Assembly (NCBI GenBank): GCA_026120035.1
Contig: JALRME010000027.1
Coordinates: 310,001 to 374,000 of the forward strand
Length of the DNA: 64,000 nucleotides
Direction: 5' to 3'
From: Coleophoma eucalyptorum
Taxonomy: Eukaryota; Ascomycota; Leotiomycetes; Helotiales; Dermateaceae
In this document: positions 1 to 11,080 of the stretch, in pieces
Numbering within the stretch: the first letter of the stretch is position 1
Layout: every line of letters starts with the position of its first letter
Position numbers and translations under genes: made by a program
The notes under the pieces: model-generated
The model's database searches: none
Told to the model about the DNA's origin: nothing
Seen by the model: only the letters and a program-made list of their open reading frames with translations

Positions 1-544
1 ATCCATTGGCCTGTGATATTGATGGGCGTCTTGTCAACCGTACTTCTATCAGCTGGAGTTCTTCGTCACTATTATGACATCTATGTCGAAAGAACCGTGA
101 GGGGTATCAGCTTCCTCTTTGTCTGCATTGATGCTGCTGGAGACGTGTTCTCTCTCGTCTCAATCTGTAGGCCATTTGGAAGAAATTTAACTGCTTCAAT
201 GCTGACAAGATTTAGTCTTTCAGCCAAAGCTCGATGTACTTGGTATCGTCATCTACTCAACAGAGTTCGTACTCTGGTGTGGCGTCTTCGCTTGTGGGGG
301 ATACTTCAATTTACTCCCATGGCTACGAAAGAAGTCAAGAGAAAGATCAAGTCGGAGCGAAGTCCAGCCGCACATGGAAAATCAGACCAGTTCAGCCCCA
401 TCAGAGGGCATGTCTAATGATGTATCCTTGGAACAAATGCCAACCTCAACGTCGGTTTTCCGCACGCCTTCATCTGTCGCCAGTCTACGATCTTCCAGAG
501 GATCAGCCATGTCACGTCATTTCGGAGGTGATTCAAGATTTTAA
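1..544 (+). CDS. PQ-loop repeat membrane protein, 3' part (5' end outside window)
   Basis: The window opens in frame inside a coding exon (1-166), followed by a 49-nt intron (167-215) and a last exon (216-544, stop TAA). Removing the intron joins ...SLVSI to FFQPKLDVLGIVIY, which restores the usual run of the second PQ-loop of fungal PQ-loop (cystinosin/PQLC-type) proteins: GISFLF..DAAGD.FSLVS followed by a membrane helix and GGYFNLLPW. Residues after that are hydrophilic and Ser/Arg-rich, a cytoplasmic tail of about 75 residues with no motif I recognise. Known family members are seven-helix proteins of vacuole/lysosome or other endomembranes, several being amino-acid exporters; the substrate cannot be told here. 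The first membrane helices and the start codon lie upstream of the window. Confidence 0.8.
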
Positions 545-1081
545 GCAGGATCATAGGATCCCTTCTTCGCGTTACTAATCACGGTACATTGATGTCTCCG
601 AATGTGCCAAGAATTCTGTAGCTTTGAGGCTTATCACGTGGCTTATACGTCGTAATTCGCGGCCGCATTACTGATCACCACCGTACTGAGGAATATTCAG
701 CGAGCGCTCTCTGCTATCGCCGATGGCTCACAGCTATGGCTGTTTTACACAATGCACTATAGATTCCTAAGCAAGTTATGGTTGCAATTTACGGCTCATG
801 CATTCTGATTCAAAATCAGTTCACAGCACCAATGGTGGTGACAAATTGGCAGATGTAGACGGGCAGGAGTACGTGAGGAAGTATATAAGTATGGAGTTGA
901 ACCCCTTAGAACTTCCTCACTCCGTAGATTAAACACTTAAGTTTCCAATACTTTACTATCTTCATCAATTCAATTCTCAGATTCAGAAAGGACATCTTAC
1001 ACAATACTTCCCTCATCAACCCAAAAGATCACGATCTCACCAAGTGCTTCAAATCGCCTACTCTTTAAAACTCCAGAGACA
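545..1081. other. Intergenic region, promoter and leader of the SDR gene
   Basis: No coding frame is supported. The right half is the promoter and 5' leader of the reductase at 1082. A TATA box lies at 882-888, about 195 nt before the ATG, so a leader of roughly 160 nt is implied. The leader is rich in C, A and T, as is usual in fungal transcripts. Confidence 0.6.
882..888 (+). promoter_or_regulatory. TATA box of the SDR reductase gene
   Basis: A perfect TATATAA lies 194 nt upstream of the ATG at 1082, followed by a pyrimidine-rich stretch that could hold the start site. A strong TATA box in a fungus often goes with inducible or stress-regulated expression; that last point is inference. Confidence 0.5.
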
Positions 1082-2128
1082 ATGGCTAACGAATTGATTC
1101 TCATAACCGGTGGCACTGGTCTGCTTGGCATCAAGACCATTGTATTGGCTCTCAAGGCAGGCTATTCTGTCCGAGCAGCTGTTCGATCTCAAGCCAAATT
1201 CGACTCGATTCTTGCAACTCCAACAGTGAAAGCTCTGGCACCGGGCTCAAAACTAACTTCAGTCATTGTACCAGATATTCTCGCCGACAATGCTTTTGAT
1301 GAAGCAGTTAAAGGTGTCAAGTACATTTTGCACCTCGCCTCGCCAGTTATCAAAGGCGAGGGCTTCACACCAGACCAATGGGAATCACACTTGATCCAGC
1401 CCGCACTCAAGGGCACGACTGGGATTCTTGAATCGGCATACAAGACCACTGGTATCACGCGTATTGTGATTACTTCCTCTGAAGTGGCGATTATTCCATG
1501 GGAAGAATTCATTGCCAAGGAGGTCGACACCGTGTTTGACGATACGTATGAGATTCCGATTCCGAAAGGGCCATACAGCCATCCCTTCGAAGCATACGCC
1601 GCAAGCAAAGTTCATTCTCTCGTTGCCACGAAGGATTTTGTTGCAGCCAAGAAGCCAGAATGGGATGTTATCAACATTATGCCATCGTTCATCATAGGCG
1701 ATAATGAGCTAGTGACCGATCCCAAGATGCTTACAGATGGTACAAACGGTGCGGCCTTTGCTCAGGTCCTTGGAGGTGATTCAGGTTGGGGAGGAGTACC
1801 AAGCACCAGTGTCCATGTTACCGACGCTGCCAGACTTCATGTTGAGGCTCTGTCTCCACAGATTGAGGGTGGCCAGAACTTCTTAGCTGTTAGCGGAGGG
1901 GAACAGGGAACTACTTGGAGCGACGCAATCGAGATCGTGAACCGAAACTTTCCCAAGGCAGTGGCCAAAGGCGTTCTTCCAAACAATGGGGTTGCATTGA
2001 CGAAGAGAACCAAGGTCGATGCCAGCCGTACGGAGAAGGTCTTTGGGTTCAAGTTTTTGAGCTATGAAGAGCAGGTCAAGTCGGTTACCAAGCAGTATCT
2101 TGGACTTCTTGGAGAAGAGATCGCTTAA
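1082..2128 (+). CDS. NAD(P)-dependent extended SDR reductase (GRE2/dihydroflavonol-reductase type)
   Basis: Intronless gene for 348 residues. The N-terminus has the Rossmann nucleotide-binding motif TGGTGLLG (residues 9-16). The catalytic elements of extended short-chain dehydrogenases follow: the TSS segment at about 131-133 and YAASK at 172-176 (Tyr172, Lys176). The HLASPV segment near 84-89 is typical of the GRE2/methylglyoxal reductase and cinnamoyl-CoA/dihydroflavonol reductase branch. Members reduce aldehydes or ketones, usually with NADPH, in the cytosol; the natural substrate is not predictable. The start is the first ATG after a TATA box and leader, and the length fits the family. 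Its neighbours are a PQ-loop protein and a formate/nitrite transporter. Confidence 0.9.
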   Translation: MANELILITGGTGLLGIKTIVLALKAGYSVRAAVRSQAKFDSILATPTVKALAPGSKLTSVIVPDILADNAFDEAVKGVKYILHLASPVIKGEGFTPDQWESHLIQPALKGTTGILESAYKTTGITRIVITSSEVAIIPWEEFIAKEVDTVFDDTYEIPIPKGPYSHPFEAYAASKVHSLVATKDFVAAKKPEWDVINIMPSFIIGDNELVTDPKMLTDGTNGAAFAQVLGGDSGWGGVPSTSVHVTDAARLHVEALSPQIEGGQNFLAVSGGEQGTTWSDAIEIVNRNFPKAVAKGVLPNNGVALTKRTKVDASRTEKVFGFKFLSYEEQVKSVTKQYLGLLGEEIA

Positions 2129-3429
2129 TTGTAGCTTTATTTAGGTCTAACTAGTCAAGCAAGTTAATAATAATTTAATTTCTTTACGAAAATATCCAGT
2201 TCCCCGTTACTATGATTGTGATCCATGACCTACCTGCTCGCTTATGACGTTCTTCCGCGGATTGGCATCCAGCCATTGCAGGTTGCATGAGAATCTGCAC
2301 CTCGCCGTCAAAGTACGATAAAACCAAAGGTGTGTATTTCCTTTCACTTAGTAGCAATGATAACCGGTTGCAGTCTCGACATTTGGAGGCTCTGTATTAT
2401 TTATCGATATCCGATGGTGCATTTCAAGACTAAAAAATATAAGCCTATTGGGCTGAGCACACAAGGCGGGAGGCTGCAGGTAATCCCGGTAAATCGAATC
2501 GTCAAGACTTCTTGTGCGCGATCAAGCTTTTGGAGGCAGAAGTTAAGGATTCTGACTACATATTTCGATTATTACTTCACGAGCCTCAGCTCCATGCACG
2601 ATATCAACTTACCGGTACTGCTAAGCACTCCATAGGATGTATATTCATCAGTCCGAACCCCGGGCGAAATTGGGAAGAGGCTAAATTAGAAGCTGGCTCG
2701 TCGTCATCCCTCGGTTCTTCTTCTGGCTCCTTCCCCATCTCGCCTCCCGCGTCAGCCACATCGTTAGAGGCATTCTGGCCCCGAACAACAAACCCAATAT
2801 TGGGACTACCATAATCTTAGTCCAAGCATGGATTTACAGAAGAGACCTGCGTGTGAGTAAGCACTTTACCTTGCAATCAAACGAACATGGCTCTTGTTAC
2901 CCCGCACCTCTTCCTTCAGACAGACATCCCATTATTCGCGGAGATGGCCCCAGAATAGCATCTATTCATATTCCAGCTGGCGCAGTCGCAGGAGCAGCAG
3001 CCCCAGTTCTGACATACCGACTTAGCACCGAGCATGTTCTGTCGAATGGGAAGGGGTTGACGACAAAGTGCCGATGTTACGTACGCTGGCCATTTGACCT
3101 CTTTGGGATGCTGGTTACCCCAGATACTAATCAAATCTCCAGGATCTCCGCACATACTACAGGGTGCTCTTCTAAGCTTGAACTCCTCGCATACTAGCTA
3201 TCTACCGGCTTCCCGCGTTTCCCCCGTTAAGTGACGGAGAACGAGATCCCATGGCTCTACTAATTGCCTGTTGCTTCACATAAGTATGGGGACGTTCCCT
3301 TGGCAAGCCTTGACATTCTGCTCATTTTCGGCCTACCAAAGTTCTTGTGGTGGTCCTTAGTATAAGTCACTACCAAGTTACAAGTCATCCTACAAAGCCG
3401 TCAAGACTATCATCTCAGTGTTATATATA
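2129..3429. other. Intergenic region between SDR and formate/nitrite transporter genes
   Basis: About 1.3 kb. Short open frames exist (for example 2853-3197, +), and a GT-AG pair can be drawn around 3079-3141, but no frame shows a recognisable domain and extensions hit stops, so I call no gene. The right end is the promoter and leader of the transporter. Confidence 0.5.
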
Positions 3430-4564
3430 ATGGACGCCTTCACACCAGCCCAAACCACCGAACTCATCTCGCGCATCGGGGCCAAAAAAGCCAGGATGCG
3501 GCTGGACAAGATGTTCGTAAACTCCTTCATGGGAGGAATGTTCATCTCGATCGGCTGCGCTCTCGCTCTCTCAACCAACACGGCGCCATGGTTCCAGACC
3601 AACGCACCGGGTCTGATCCGTACCATTGGGGCCATGGTCTTCCCCGTTGGCTTGATAATGTGCGTCCTCACCGGTGCCGACTTGTTCACGAGCTACTGCA
3701 TGTACTCGGTCGTTGCGTTCTTGCATCGCCGTTGCAGCTTCCTGGACTTACTCAAGACTTGGTTCGTCAGCTTCTTCGCTAACCTGGCCGGCGCTTTGTT
3801 TTTGATGGCAGTGTTGACTGGCTACGGTGGGACTTTCGAAGCCGGGGCGTATAAAGAAGAAGCTCTTGCATTTGCGAAGACTAAGGCTGTCACGCCAGAA
3901 TGGCACCAGATCTTCCTCAAGGGAATCATTTGTAAGTTACTTTCCTGCCCTTCACTGGCTCAAGATCCTGTCTTTGCAACTCTCTCTCATGAAGGACTTG
4001 GAACTAAGAGCATGCTCTCTAGGCAATTGGCTTGTCTGTATGGCAGTCTACCTTGCTGTATCCTCTCGCGAGGTGATCTCCAAGATTCTCAGCATCTGGT
4101 TTCCCGTTATGTGTTTCGTCGGCTTAGGAACGGACCACGTAATCGCCAATATGTATTTCATCCCCTTGGGGATCTTCCTTGGAGCACCTGCACCGCTCAC
4201 TGTTCGCTACTACATCTGGAAATCCATGATTCCGTCGCTCTTAGGCAATATTGTTGGTGGCGGACTTTTCGTCGGCGCTTTGTACTGGTACCTATTCCTG
4301 GCAGGAGAGGATGTGCCGATCCATTTCGATGTTACCGCGAATGATATTGCCACCTATCAGCAGGGTGGGCCGTTGGAACATACTATGACGGCCACGGGTG
4401 CAGGGACTGGCTATGGTAACGAGATCAGAGGACTGGAGGTAAAGGCTAAGCATGCTTCGCACGCCATTCCTGACTCGGGGAACCGGGCTACATCTGGAAT
4501 TGCAAAAGAGTATAATAAGGAGCAGTTCCAGAAAGATGCATCCTCAAATGGCAGCTCGGTGTAG
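3430..4564 (+). CDS. Formate/nitrite transporter (FNT family)
   Basis: Two exons, 3430-3931 and 4023-4564, around a 91-nt intron (3932-4022), give 347 residues. The splice restores GIICNWLVCMAVYLA, the hallmark of FNT channels (family motif G-x-x-C/x-NWLVC-x-A). Six hydrophobic segments are visible, with conserved pieces such as FISIGCALAL, FPVGLIM and HVIANMYFIPLGI. The C-terminal tail of about 75 residues is hydrophilic. FNT proteins are pentameric channels in the plasma membrane that pass formate, nitrite or related small monovalent anions; fungal members are linked to nitrite or short-chain acid uptake. The start is the first ATG; an upstream in-frame GTG at 3418 is not used. It converges on the Zn2Cys6 regulator at 5079. 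Confidence 0.93.
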
Positions 4565-5078
4565 AATTGGTGGACGACAATAGTTACTGGGTTTGTTTTA
4601 GTGAGGTCTTGTTTGCTTATGTTCTGACACGCGTGCCAGTTGTGATATATGAGTATAGTCTATTTCCAATTCTGTTAACCATCCCACGATGTCAATTTAA
4701 ATCATACTACATTGGCTTTGCATATTCCCATAAGGCAATCTCAGATCTTGGTAGATTAGTTCGAGAAATCCATGATGAAGTCCTACATCGGCTACATACA
4801 GGTTCGTGCCCATAATTAGGTACAACAATACGCCACATGCGATAGATGTCCAAACTCGTTGTCATCATGTCCCTTGAGTAGGCTCATACTAAGCGAGCAG
4901 TGTCCAGCCACCAAAAGTAACATTCTCGCAGCAGGTTAAGACGTGCCTTTTGTTAAGAAGGCATTTCGTCAATTATCGCTAGGTCTCGACCTTGGAGACC
5001 TGAACGATGTGTCTAGAACACAAGGATTCTATAATCCCCAGTAGAAGTGTCGTGTAATACAACACCACTTCATATTAT
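4565..5078. other. Intergenic region between convergent genes
   Basis: This 514-nt gap separates the 3' ends of the transporter (+) and the Zn2Cys6 regulator (-). It should hold both terminators. An 82-codon open frame at 4567-4815 has no family features. Confidence 0.5.
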
Positions 5079-6846
5079 TCAGCGCAAAGGGAGCTCGAGG
5101 CATTTCGACTCGTCTCGACTAGCTCCCAATGTCGTCTCACGCCTGGTCCATTCTCCAGGCTTGCCACCTTTCTTGGGCTGCATGCACCAAACGCGTATAG
5201 CCCTTTTCTCCATATCGATCTTCATAGCGATATGCCGAACACGGTTCGTCCTTGGCACGAACCCACCAACCATGCCCTCTTCCTCGAGCGAAACAACCCA
5301 AAGACATATCTGAGCGGCAATGGCACTATCCCAAAACACCTCTCTCCACGTCCTTGTGGCCAGGAGTTGGATTGCTTCTCGCCTCAGCACGGGATCGCGG
5401 CATTTCCTTGCCGTTATATCCAAGAATGCCACCGCCCTGAAGGCAAGGGTGTATTTAGTCGCTGGTAAGAGCTCGTATATCTCTCGTGAGAGCTGGATTA
5501 CGGATTGGAATTGCGGGGTCAAAGTATCATAGAATAGCTCGTCGGTTGTGAGGCTGGAGAGCACGCCGATATAGCTTCCTATATAGTGTATTTGTAATAA
5601 TGCAACTGTGAGTCGGTTTTGGCTTCCAGCTGGTGTTTGTGATTGCTGAATCAGAGGAGCGGCGGCTTGATTCCAGCTCTCTAGAATACTCAGGTGCTTC
5701 TCCTGCTCCTGAAATGCTGCGGGGGTTACCGTGTTCGAGACTTGATCTATGGATCCAAGGTACGCCCCAGGATTAGGCGGCCCCGTTAGAGTCTCGTCAA
5801 ACATCCAGCTTGCGGCTTGGAAATGCGAGCACCGACGGACGATAATACGCATGTAGAAAACCGCTTCCCGTACGCTCTTAAAAGTACTTGGCATTTGTGC
5901 CAGAGTCTCTTCATGGTCATTCTTGCGCTTCAGATGAACCTGCACTGGAATACCATCGGGTGTGAAGGTCGTCGCTATAAACGATAATGCATAGAACATT
6001 TGCGCGAGTTCGTCCTCAACACCCATAATGGCATTTGAACTTGGCGTACTTTCTGAGTAGCCCTTTTCAATGAATCCGGAGTCGTCAAGGAGTCTTGTCA
6101 CATTGTACACCTGAGCCAGAGCGGGTTCAAAGTTGCCATGGAAAGTCTCGAAAGCTATGGAGAGGTGGGAGAAGATCAAGCTTGTTCTCAAGTCGGAGTT
6201 ACCTTGCAGTACACGATCTCGGGTTTCTCTTAATGCTTTCCCATACTCCTTAAGAGCGTATTGATGATGCTCGTACGGGCCATCAGGAAAGCCAGCCAAA
6301 TTCCACGAGTACAGTCCTCTCGCTGTTGCTGTGGTCAGATCGAGAGCTGCCAGTGCCCTTAGCATGCGCTTGAGGCTTGGTTCTCCTTCCGCTGCCTGAA
6401 GGACAACACTGTTCCATAATCCAGGGTCATAACTTGCTGCCACGCTAAGCGCAGTGGTGTCACGATAGTGCTCGAAGTATTGCCAGTCTTGTTCACTCTC
6501 AGTAGGGCATGCTCCTGGCGAATATAAGATTGGAACAGTTACTGTGGGAGGTGTTTGCTTGGGAAGTAGAAGCGATTTCTTTGGCGCTTTGTTCTCGGTA
6601 TCTTGATAATATCCTCCGCAAGGACGGCCGTATATTGAGCATTTCACGCAAGTTGGCTTCCTTTCGTCACATTTGACCCGTCGTAGCCTTTGAGCCGTGT
6701 TAGTTGGATGTCTTTGGACGCATTGGACTGGTTTGACACGACCTGCAAGTTTTGCATCCACTTCTGACCTTAGGTAAGCTCGCCCTTTTCCTCTTAGGAA
6801 TACCTTCCGTTACGGCGCTATCAATAGGATTGAAGTTCAATGACAT
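5079..6846 (-). CDS. Zn(II)2Cys6 fungal transcription factor
   Basis: Exon 1 is 6743-6846 and exon 2 is 5079-6687, around a 55-nt intron (6688-6742); the product is 570 residues. The splice rebuilds a complete binuclear zinc cluster: Cys31, Cys34, Cys41, Cys48, Cys51 and Cys58 (C-x2-C-x6-C-x6-C-x2-C-x6-C), preceded by a basic KRKR stretch. An intron inside the zinc cluster is common in this class. The rest looks like the fungal-specific regulatory domain (Fungal_trans_2 type; for example LRALAALDL near residue 140 and the WREVFWDSAIAAQICLW stretch near 510). Such proteins bind DNA as nuclear regulators of nearby metabolic genes; control of the adjacent transporter or reductase is inference only. 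Starting without the first exon would lose two zinc ligands, which fixes the ATG at 6846. Confidence 0.9.
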
Positions 6847-9120
6847 TTCGCCGAACTAGAGACAGTTCCTAACGGCGTAGCAGGAAGATATTATGCACAT
6901 GGTTGAGTGGAGATGTCTTTTCATCTACAAAACTGGGGTTGGGACGCACGGTTTTCTGTTAGTGATCCTGTTCGATTTGCAGGGTTTAAAGATGGCAACT
7001 GTGGCAAAGAACCTTCCGTGGATTCGAATTCCGGGCCCGAGTTAGGAGGTCGAACATAAATGCGGCCCGAATGGTGGCATCTGATGTCAGCCGGTAGGAA
7101 CTGAAAGGATTGCTTTTTGAAGAACTGGAAGGCCGCAAGCAGGGGTATCGCTTAGTCAGAAGCCCACGCATACAGCCATTGCCCTTGGCTTTCAAATACA
7201 AACCCCGAGGCCGAATGGTATCGAAGGATTCTATCATTACATATCAAATACGAATACGATGATAAGGATCTCTGCATCAGGGCTAAAGGGGAGCCTCATA
7301 GTGCTTCAAATATAGCCGGTAGAAGCTGGTCTGTCAGCAGTCCTGATAATCTGCTGCAATCTCGCCTCTGACAACAGTACTCCGGGTGTTTGAGATGTAA
7401 TCAAAATAACATGGTTACGGACTTGAGAGATTAGTTCTTGCTCTCGTTGAATAATAGCGAAATCTATTTCCATATTTTCATGTCCGAGGCCGTTGGGAAA
7501 GTAAAGGCTCGATTACAGGAGATTGGCAGATGAACTGAACTATAACCTCATGTAACCGTGAAAATCTTGAGCTTTCACCCCGAAAAAGCCGAGATACAAT
7601 GGATTCTTGCATGTCTACGTTATCAACGCCTTGAAGGGTTCGATACTCCACATTGAATAGAGGAGCCCTCTTCTTGACGGTCCTAAATCTGCGGTACGCA
7701 TTTCCTTGGTTCCGACTGGCTCTGGTCAAAGGCCACGGTGTGATCTTGCTATATCTAGCAAGAAAGCACCCTCCATACCGGTTGAGGATAGTCCCAGGGA
7801 GCAATTCGATCCTCATCAAATCCCAACGAATGGCGACGGGTATGCTCGCTCCACCAGCCCAAGAAGAATAATTTTCTCTCGGCCCCAAATGTGGCCAGAT
7901 TCTTGCCTTCAATTCTACCGTCATATCTGTGGCATGTGAAACCTTTCAACACGAGCTTGCCACTCTTGACTTCCGAAAGGGCTGCTTCCTACGATGCCGA
8001 GATCTTGGTTGACGATCGAAGCAGCTTTGCCTTTCCAAAAGCCGTTTTCTCCTCGCAATTCCTAGGCATTCTGACAATCTTGGACAGCAGCTCTGGCCTA
8101 AGATTGAAATAACTGTAAGAAACCACCAGGTCAGTATTCCAACTTGCCTGTTTTAGATGCTGGATTGGATGACATACATTCTGCACGTGATTTGCACTTA
8201 TGCCCTGCTTTGTTACCTACCATGCACTCTCTTCTCTGTACATAAGCTCTGTTTTTGCAACAGGTAATGAGCAGAATACAGGGTTTTAATGCTAGAAACT
8301 ACAGAGACCTGTAGATGGGCGTGATTGCATAAGGATGTCTCTGTCTCTTAGGCTCGAAGCTGGTTCCACTTGACGTTCTGCGGTCTCCTTTTTCTCACTC
8401 TCCCAGATAGCCAGCACCAATCTGCGGTTGGTTTTCCCTGAAAGAGCAAATCCACATATTGAAACCAGACTTTGCTTTCCGTCGCTTATTTGTGCATTTG
8501 CAAACATAGAGCTTTGTCCCAGAAGTGCTTGTGCTAACGAGTAATGATTCCAGGCTTACCATTAAGCGATGACGCGAGGTCCTTCAACCTCCACACTAGT
8601 CGGGTTGATTTAGACCAGAGACGAGAAACAATATTTTCAGAATTCCAAAGTCAATTTTGAGATTATTATATATCAGGTCCTCGGTAATTACACGTAAGTT
8701 AGTGGGGAAGAACAAGTACACCTACAAACGCAACCCCACCTCCCAAAGTTAAATGGGGAACTCAGATGGATCCCACTAGACAAAGAGCGTAAAGGACGAA
8801 ACTTGCCAGAAAGCTAAAGACGCCTAAACCCTTCCCCCCCACGCCATCCCAACACCCTTATCGTGCAACATGCCCGACGGAAACCAAGATTGTATCCCAC
8901 CAAAGCCGTGGCACTACCCGAGCCGTACTACCGTTCAGTATCCGAATAGTGGGGTGGAGATAGGGTAAGTATGGTGGGGTGGAATATCGTGAACTCCTCA
9001 TATCACTTCTCAAAGCTCCCAGGAGTAATTGATCTGACCAAATCTCTATAGCCTAGTAAATTTTACATTGATCTTCCAAATCTATTTGGGACTTGCACGA
9101 AATCTAGTCGAGACAAGAAC
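6847..9120. other. Intergenic region with possible decayed coding sequence
   Basis: About 2.3 kb between the divergent regulator (-) and carboxylesterase (+). On the minus strand near 7750-8190 one frame reads protein-like across a single TAG (KISAS-stop-EAALSEVKSGKLVLKGF and on through WDYPQPVW). It has no convincing homology and could be a relic of an incompatibility-type (HET) gene or chance. The right end (about 8900-9120) is the esterase promoter. Confidence 0.4.
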
Positions 9121-10876
9121 ATGGGCGCCACTAACTCCCTCCTCTCCACTCACGAGCTTAAAACGCCATATGGCGCCTTGATCGGACGAAAAGAAACCTG
9201 TCCAACGACGAAGAAACACATCTTGACAAGATACAGTCGTGTTCCATACGCTTTGCCGCCAACTGGATCTCGGCGGTGGCAAAAGCCACATCCGCTACCA
9301 GAAGACTACACGTTCTCAAACATTGATGGCTCACCAGGCGAGTATACTCACTTTGGGGATGTTTGCCCGCAACCTGTGTATGGACATAATTCTGTGATAT
9401 TGCCGAATAAAGACGCTGCTGAAGAAGAGGAGACTGCGTATGATGAAGATTGTTTGTTCTTGAATATCTGGGTCCCTGGTGGTGAGGCACCTGAGGGGGG
9501 ATGGCCTGTGCAAGTTTTCTTGCGTATGTATACTTTCATCTATTCGTGCCTTGAATTCCTACTATTATTTCCCCGTCGAGTAACGATATATGAGTCGTTT
9601 TACGTGAATTGGCGGAAAATAAGAAGCGATGTTGACGTCCAAGGTCATAGATGGAGGATGGTTGCAAGTCGGAAATGCCATGCAGAGCGCTTCAAACGAC
9701 CCATACCATCTGATAGCCCAATTCCCTCGAATTATCGTATCACCGACCTACCGATTGAATTTATTTGGATTCCTCAGCAACCCAAGCCTCGGAGCAGCCA
9801 ATTTCGGCTTTTGGGATCAGAGACTGGCTATCGAATGGACCCATGAAAAGATCTCCCATTTCGGTGGCAATGCAGATAATATTACATTAGGAGGATTAAG
9901 TGCCGGTGCTTACTCAACCATCTTTCAGCTTTTCTATGACTCCTTGAGACCAGATGACAAGAGGCTTGTAAAGAGGGTGTATTTGTACTCAAACGCTGTT
10001 GGTGTACAACCCGATGCTGTGGATTCGGAAGCTTGTGAGGATCAGTTTGAGGACTTGTGTGCGAGATTCGACATTGATTCCACGCTATCTTCAGAGCGTA
10101 AAATTGAACGATTGAGGCGAGTTCCATACACAGAACTCGTAGAGCAGATTCTAAAGTTGAAGAAACATACCTTCCGGGCTTGCACAGACGGAGATTTCGT
10201 CCCGCAGAATTTCTTGCGTGATATACATGATGGATCGTTTACAGCGCGGTTAAAGAAGCATGGTGTTTCGATCATGTTAGGAGAGGTTGAAAATGAGGAG
10301 ATGCTATACCGTCTTGTCAACCCGGCATCTTCATATGCAACGATGGTACAGCAGTTGAACAATTATTATCCTGCTCCAGTCACTGACGCCCTTCTGAAAA
10401 GTGGGATCTACAAAATCCCTGAATCTGGAGCAGGTAAAGATGAATGGCGAGATTGCTTTGCGAGGATTGTAGCGGATTGTCAGGTCCATGCTACTATTCG
10501 GGGATTTGCTTCCTCCTTGTTGGAAACTGCTGATCCTCTACCGATTGACAAAGTGCATCGTTATCGGATTTGCTGGAGGGCAAAGGGACTGGATGAATGG
10601 CTCGACCCAAATGTCGGACTATGTCATGCTGCTGATGTTCCTATTTGGACTTTGAGTGGAAGAAGAGCCGGGTATGATGAACTAGATTTGAAAAGGGTGA
10701 GAGAGTGGTTGATACCACAAGTTCAGTTTTTGGAAGGCAAAGATGTCGAATGGGGAACCACAACTGCGACCGAGGTAAGGGTATTTGAGAAAAGTGGTGA
10801 GATCCAAATAGCCTATGATAAGCTTTGGGACAACGGTTTGAAGGTGTGGGAATGCATGGGCAAAGCTCTAGTATAG
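9121..10876 (+). CDS. Type-B carboxylesterase/lipase (alpha/beta hydrolase)
   Basis: Exons 9121-9523 and 9651-10876 flank a 127-nt intron (9524-9650), giving 542 residues. The splice joins VQVFL to HGGW, forming the oxyanion-hole HGG motif at residue 135. The EDCLFLNIWVP signature precedes it. The nucleophile elbow is GGLSAGA, with Ser218 as nucleophile where most relatives have GESAG. A likely acid is in the GEVENEE segment, and the HAADVPIW segment carries the probable catalytic His. No signal peptide is seen, so the enzyme is probably cytosolic, unlike many secreted relatives. Substrates would be carboxylic esters; the exact one is unknown. It converges on the amine oxidase gene only 204 nt away. 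Confidence 0.9.
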
Positions 10877-11080
10877 ACACAAAATCATGGATGCAATGGA
10901 AAATTGATGCTGTTCTAAAAATATTTCATTGCCATATTGGCATAGTGGTAAACGAATGACTGCAGTTAGAGATCTGATAGGAAAAACAAGGAGCAAAAAA
11001 AAAAACTCAAAGTCCAAAATTCATGCGCACAAGACGAACAGAAATTGAAATACCGGATCAGAATGATGCGCTTCCTTTCC

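Noticed and set aside
2853..3197. Plus-strand 114-codon frame with a possible intron
   Set aside because: Splicing leads to stops or a frame without family character.
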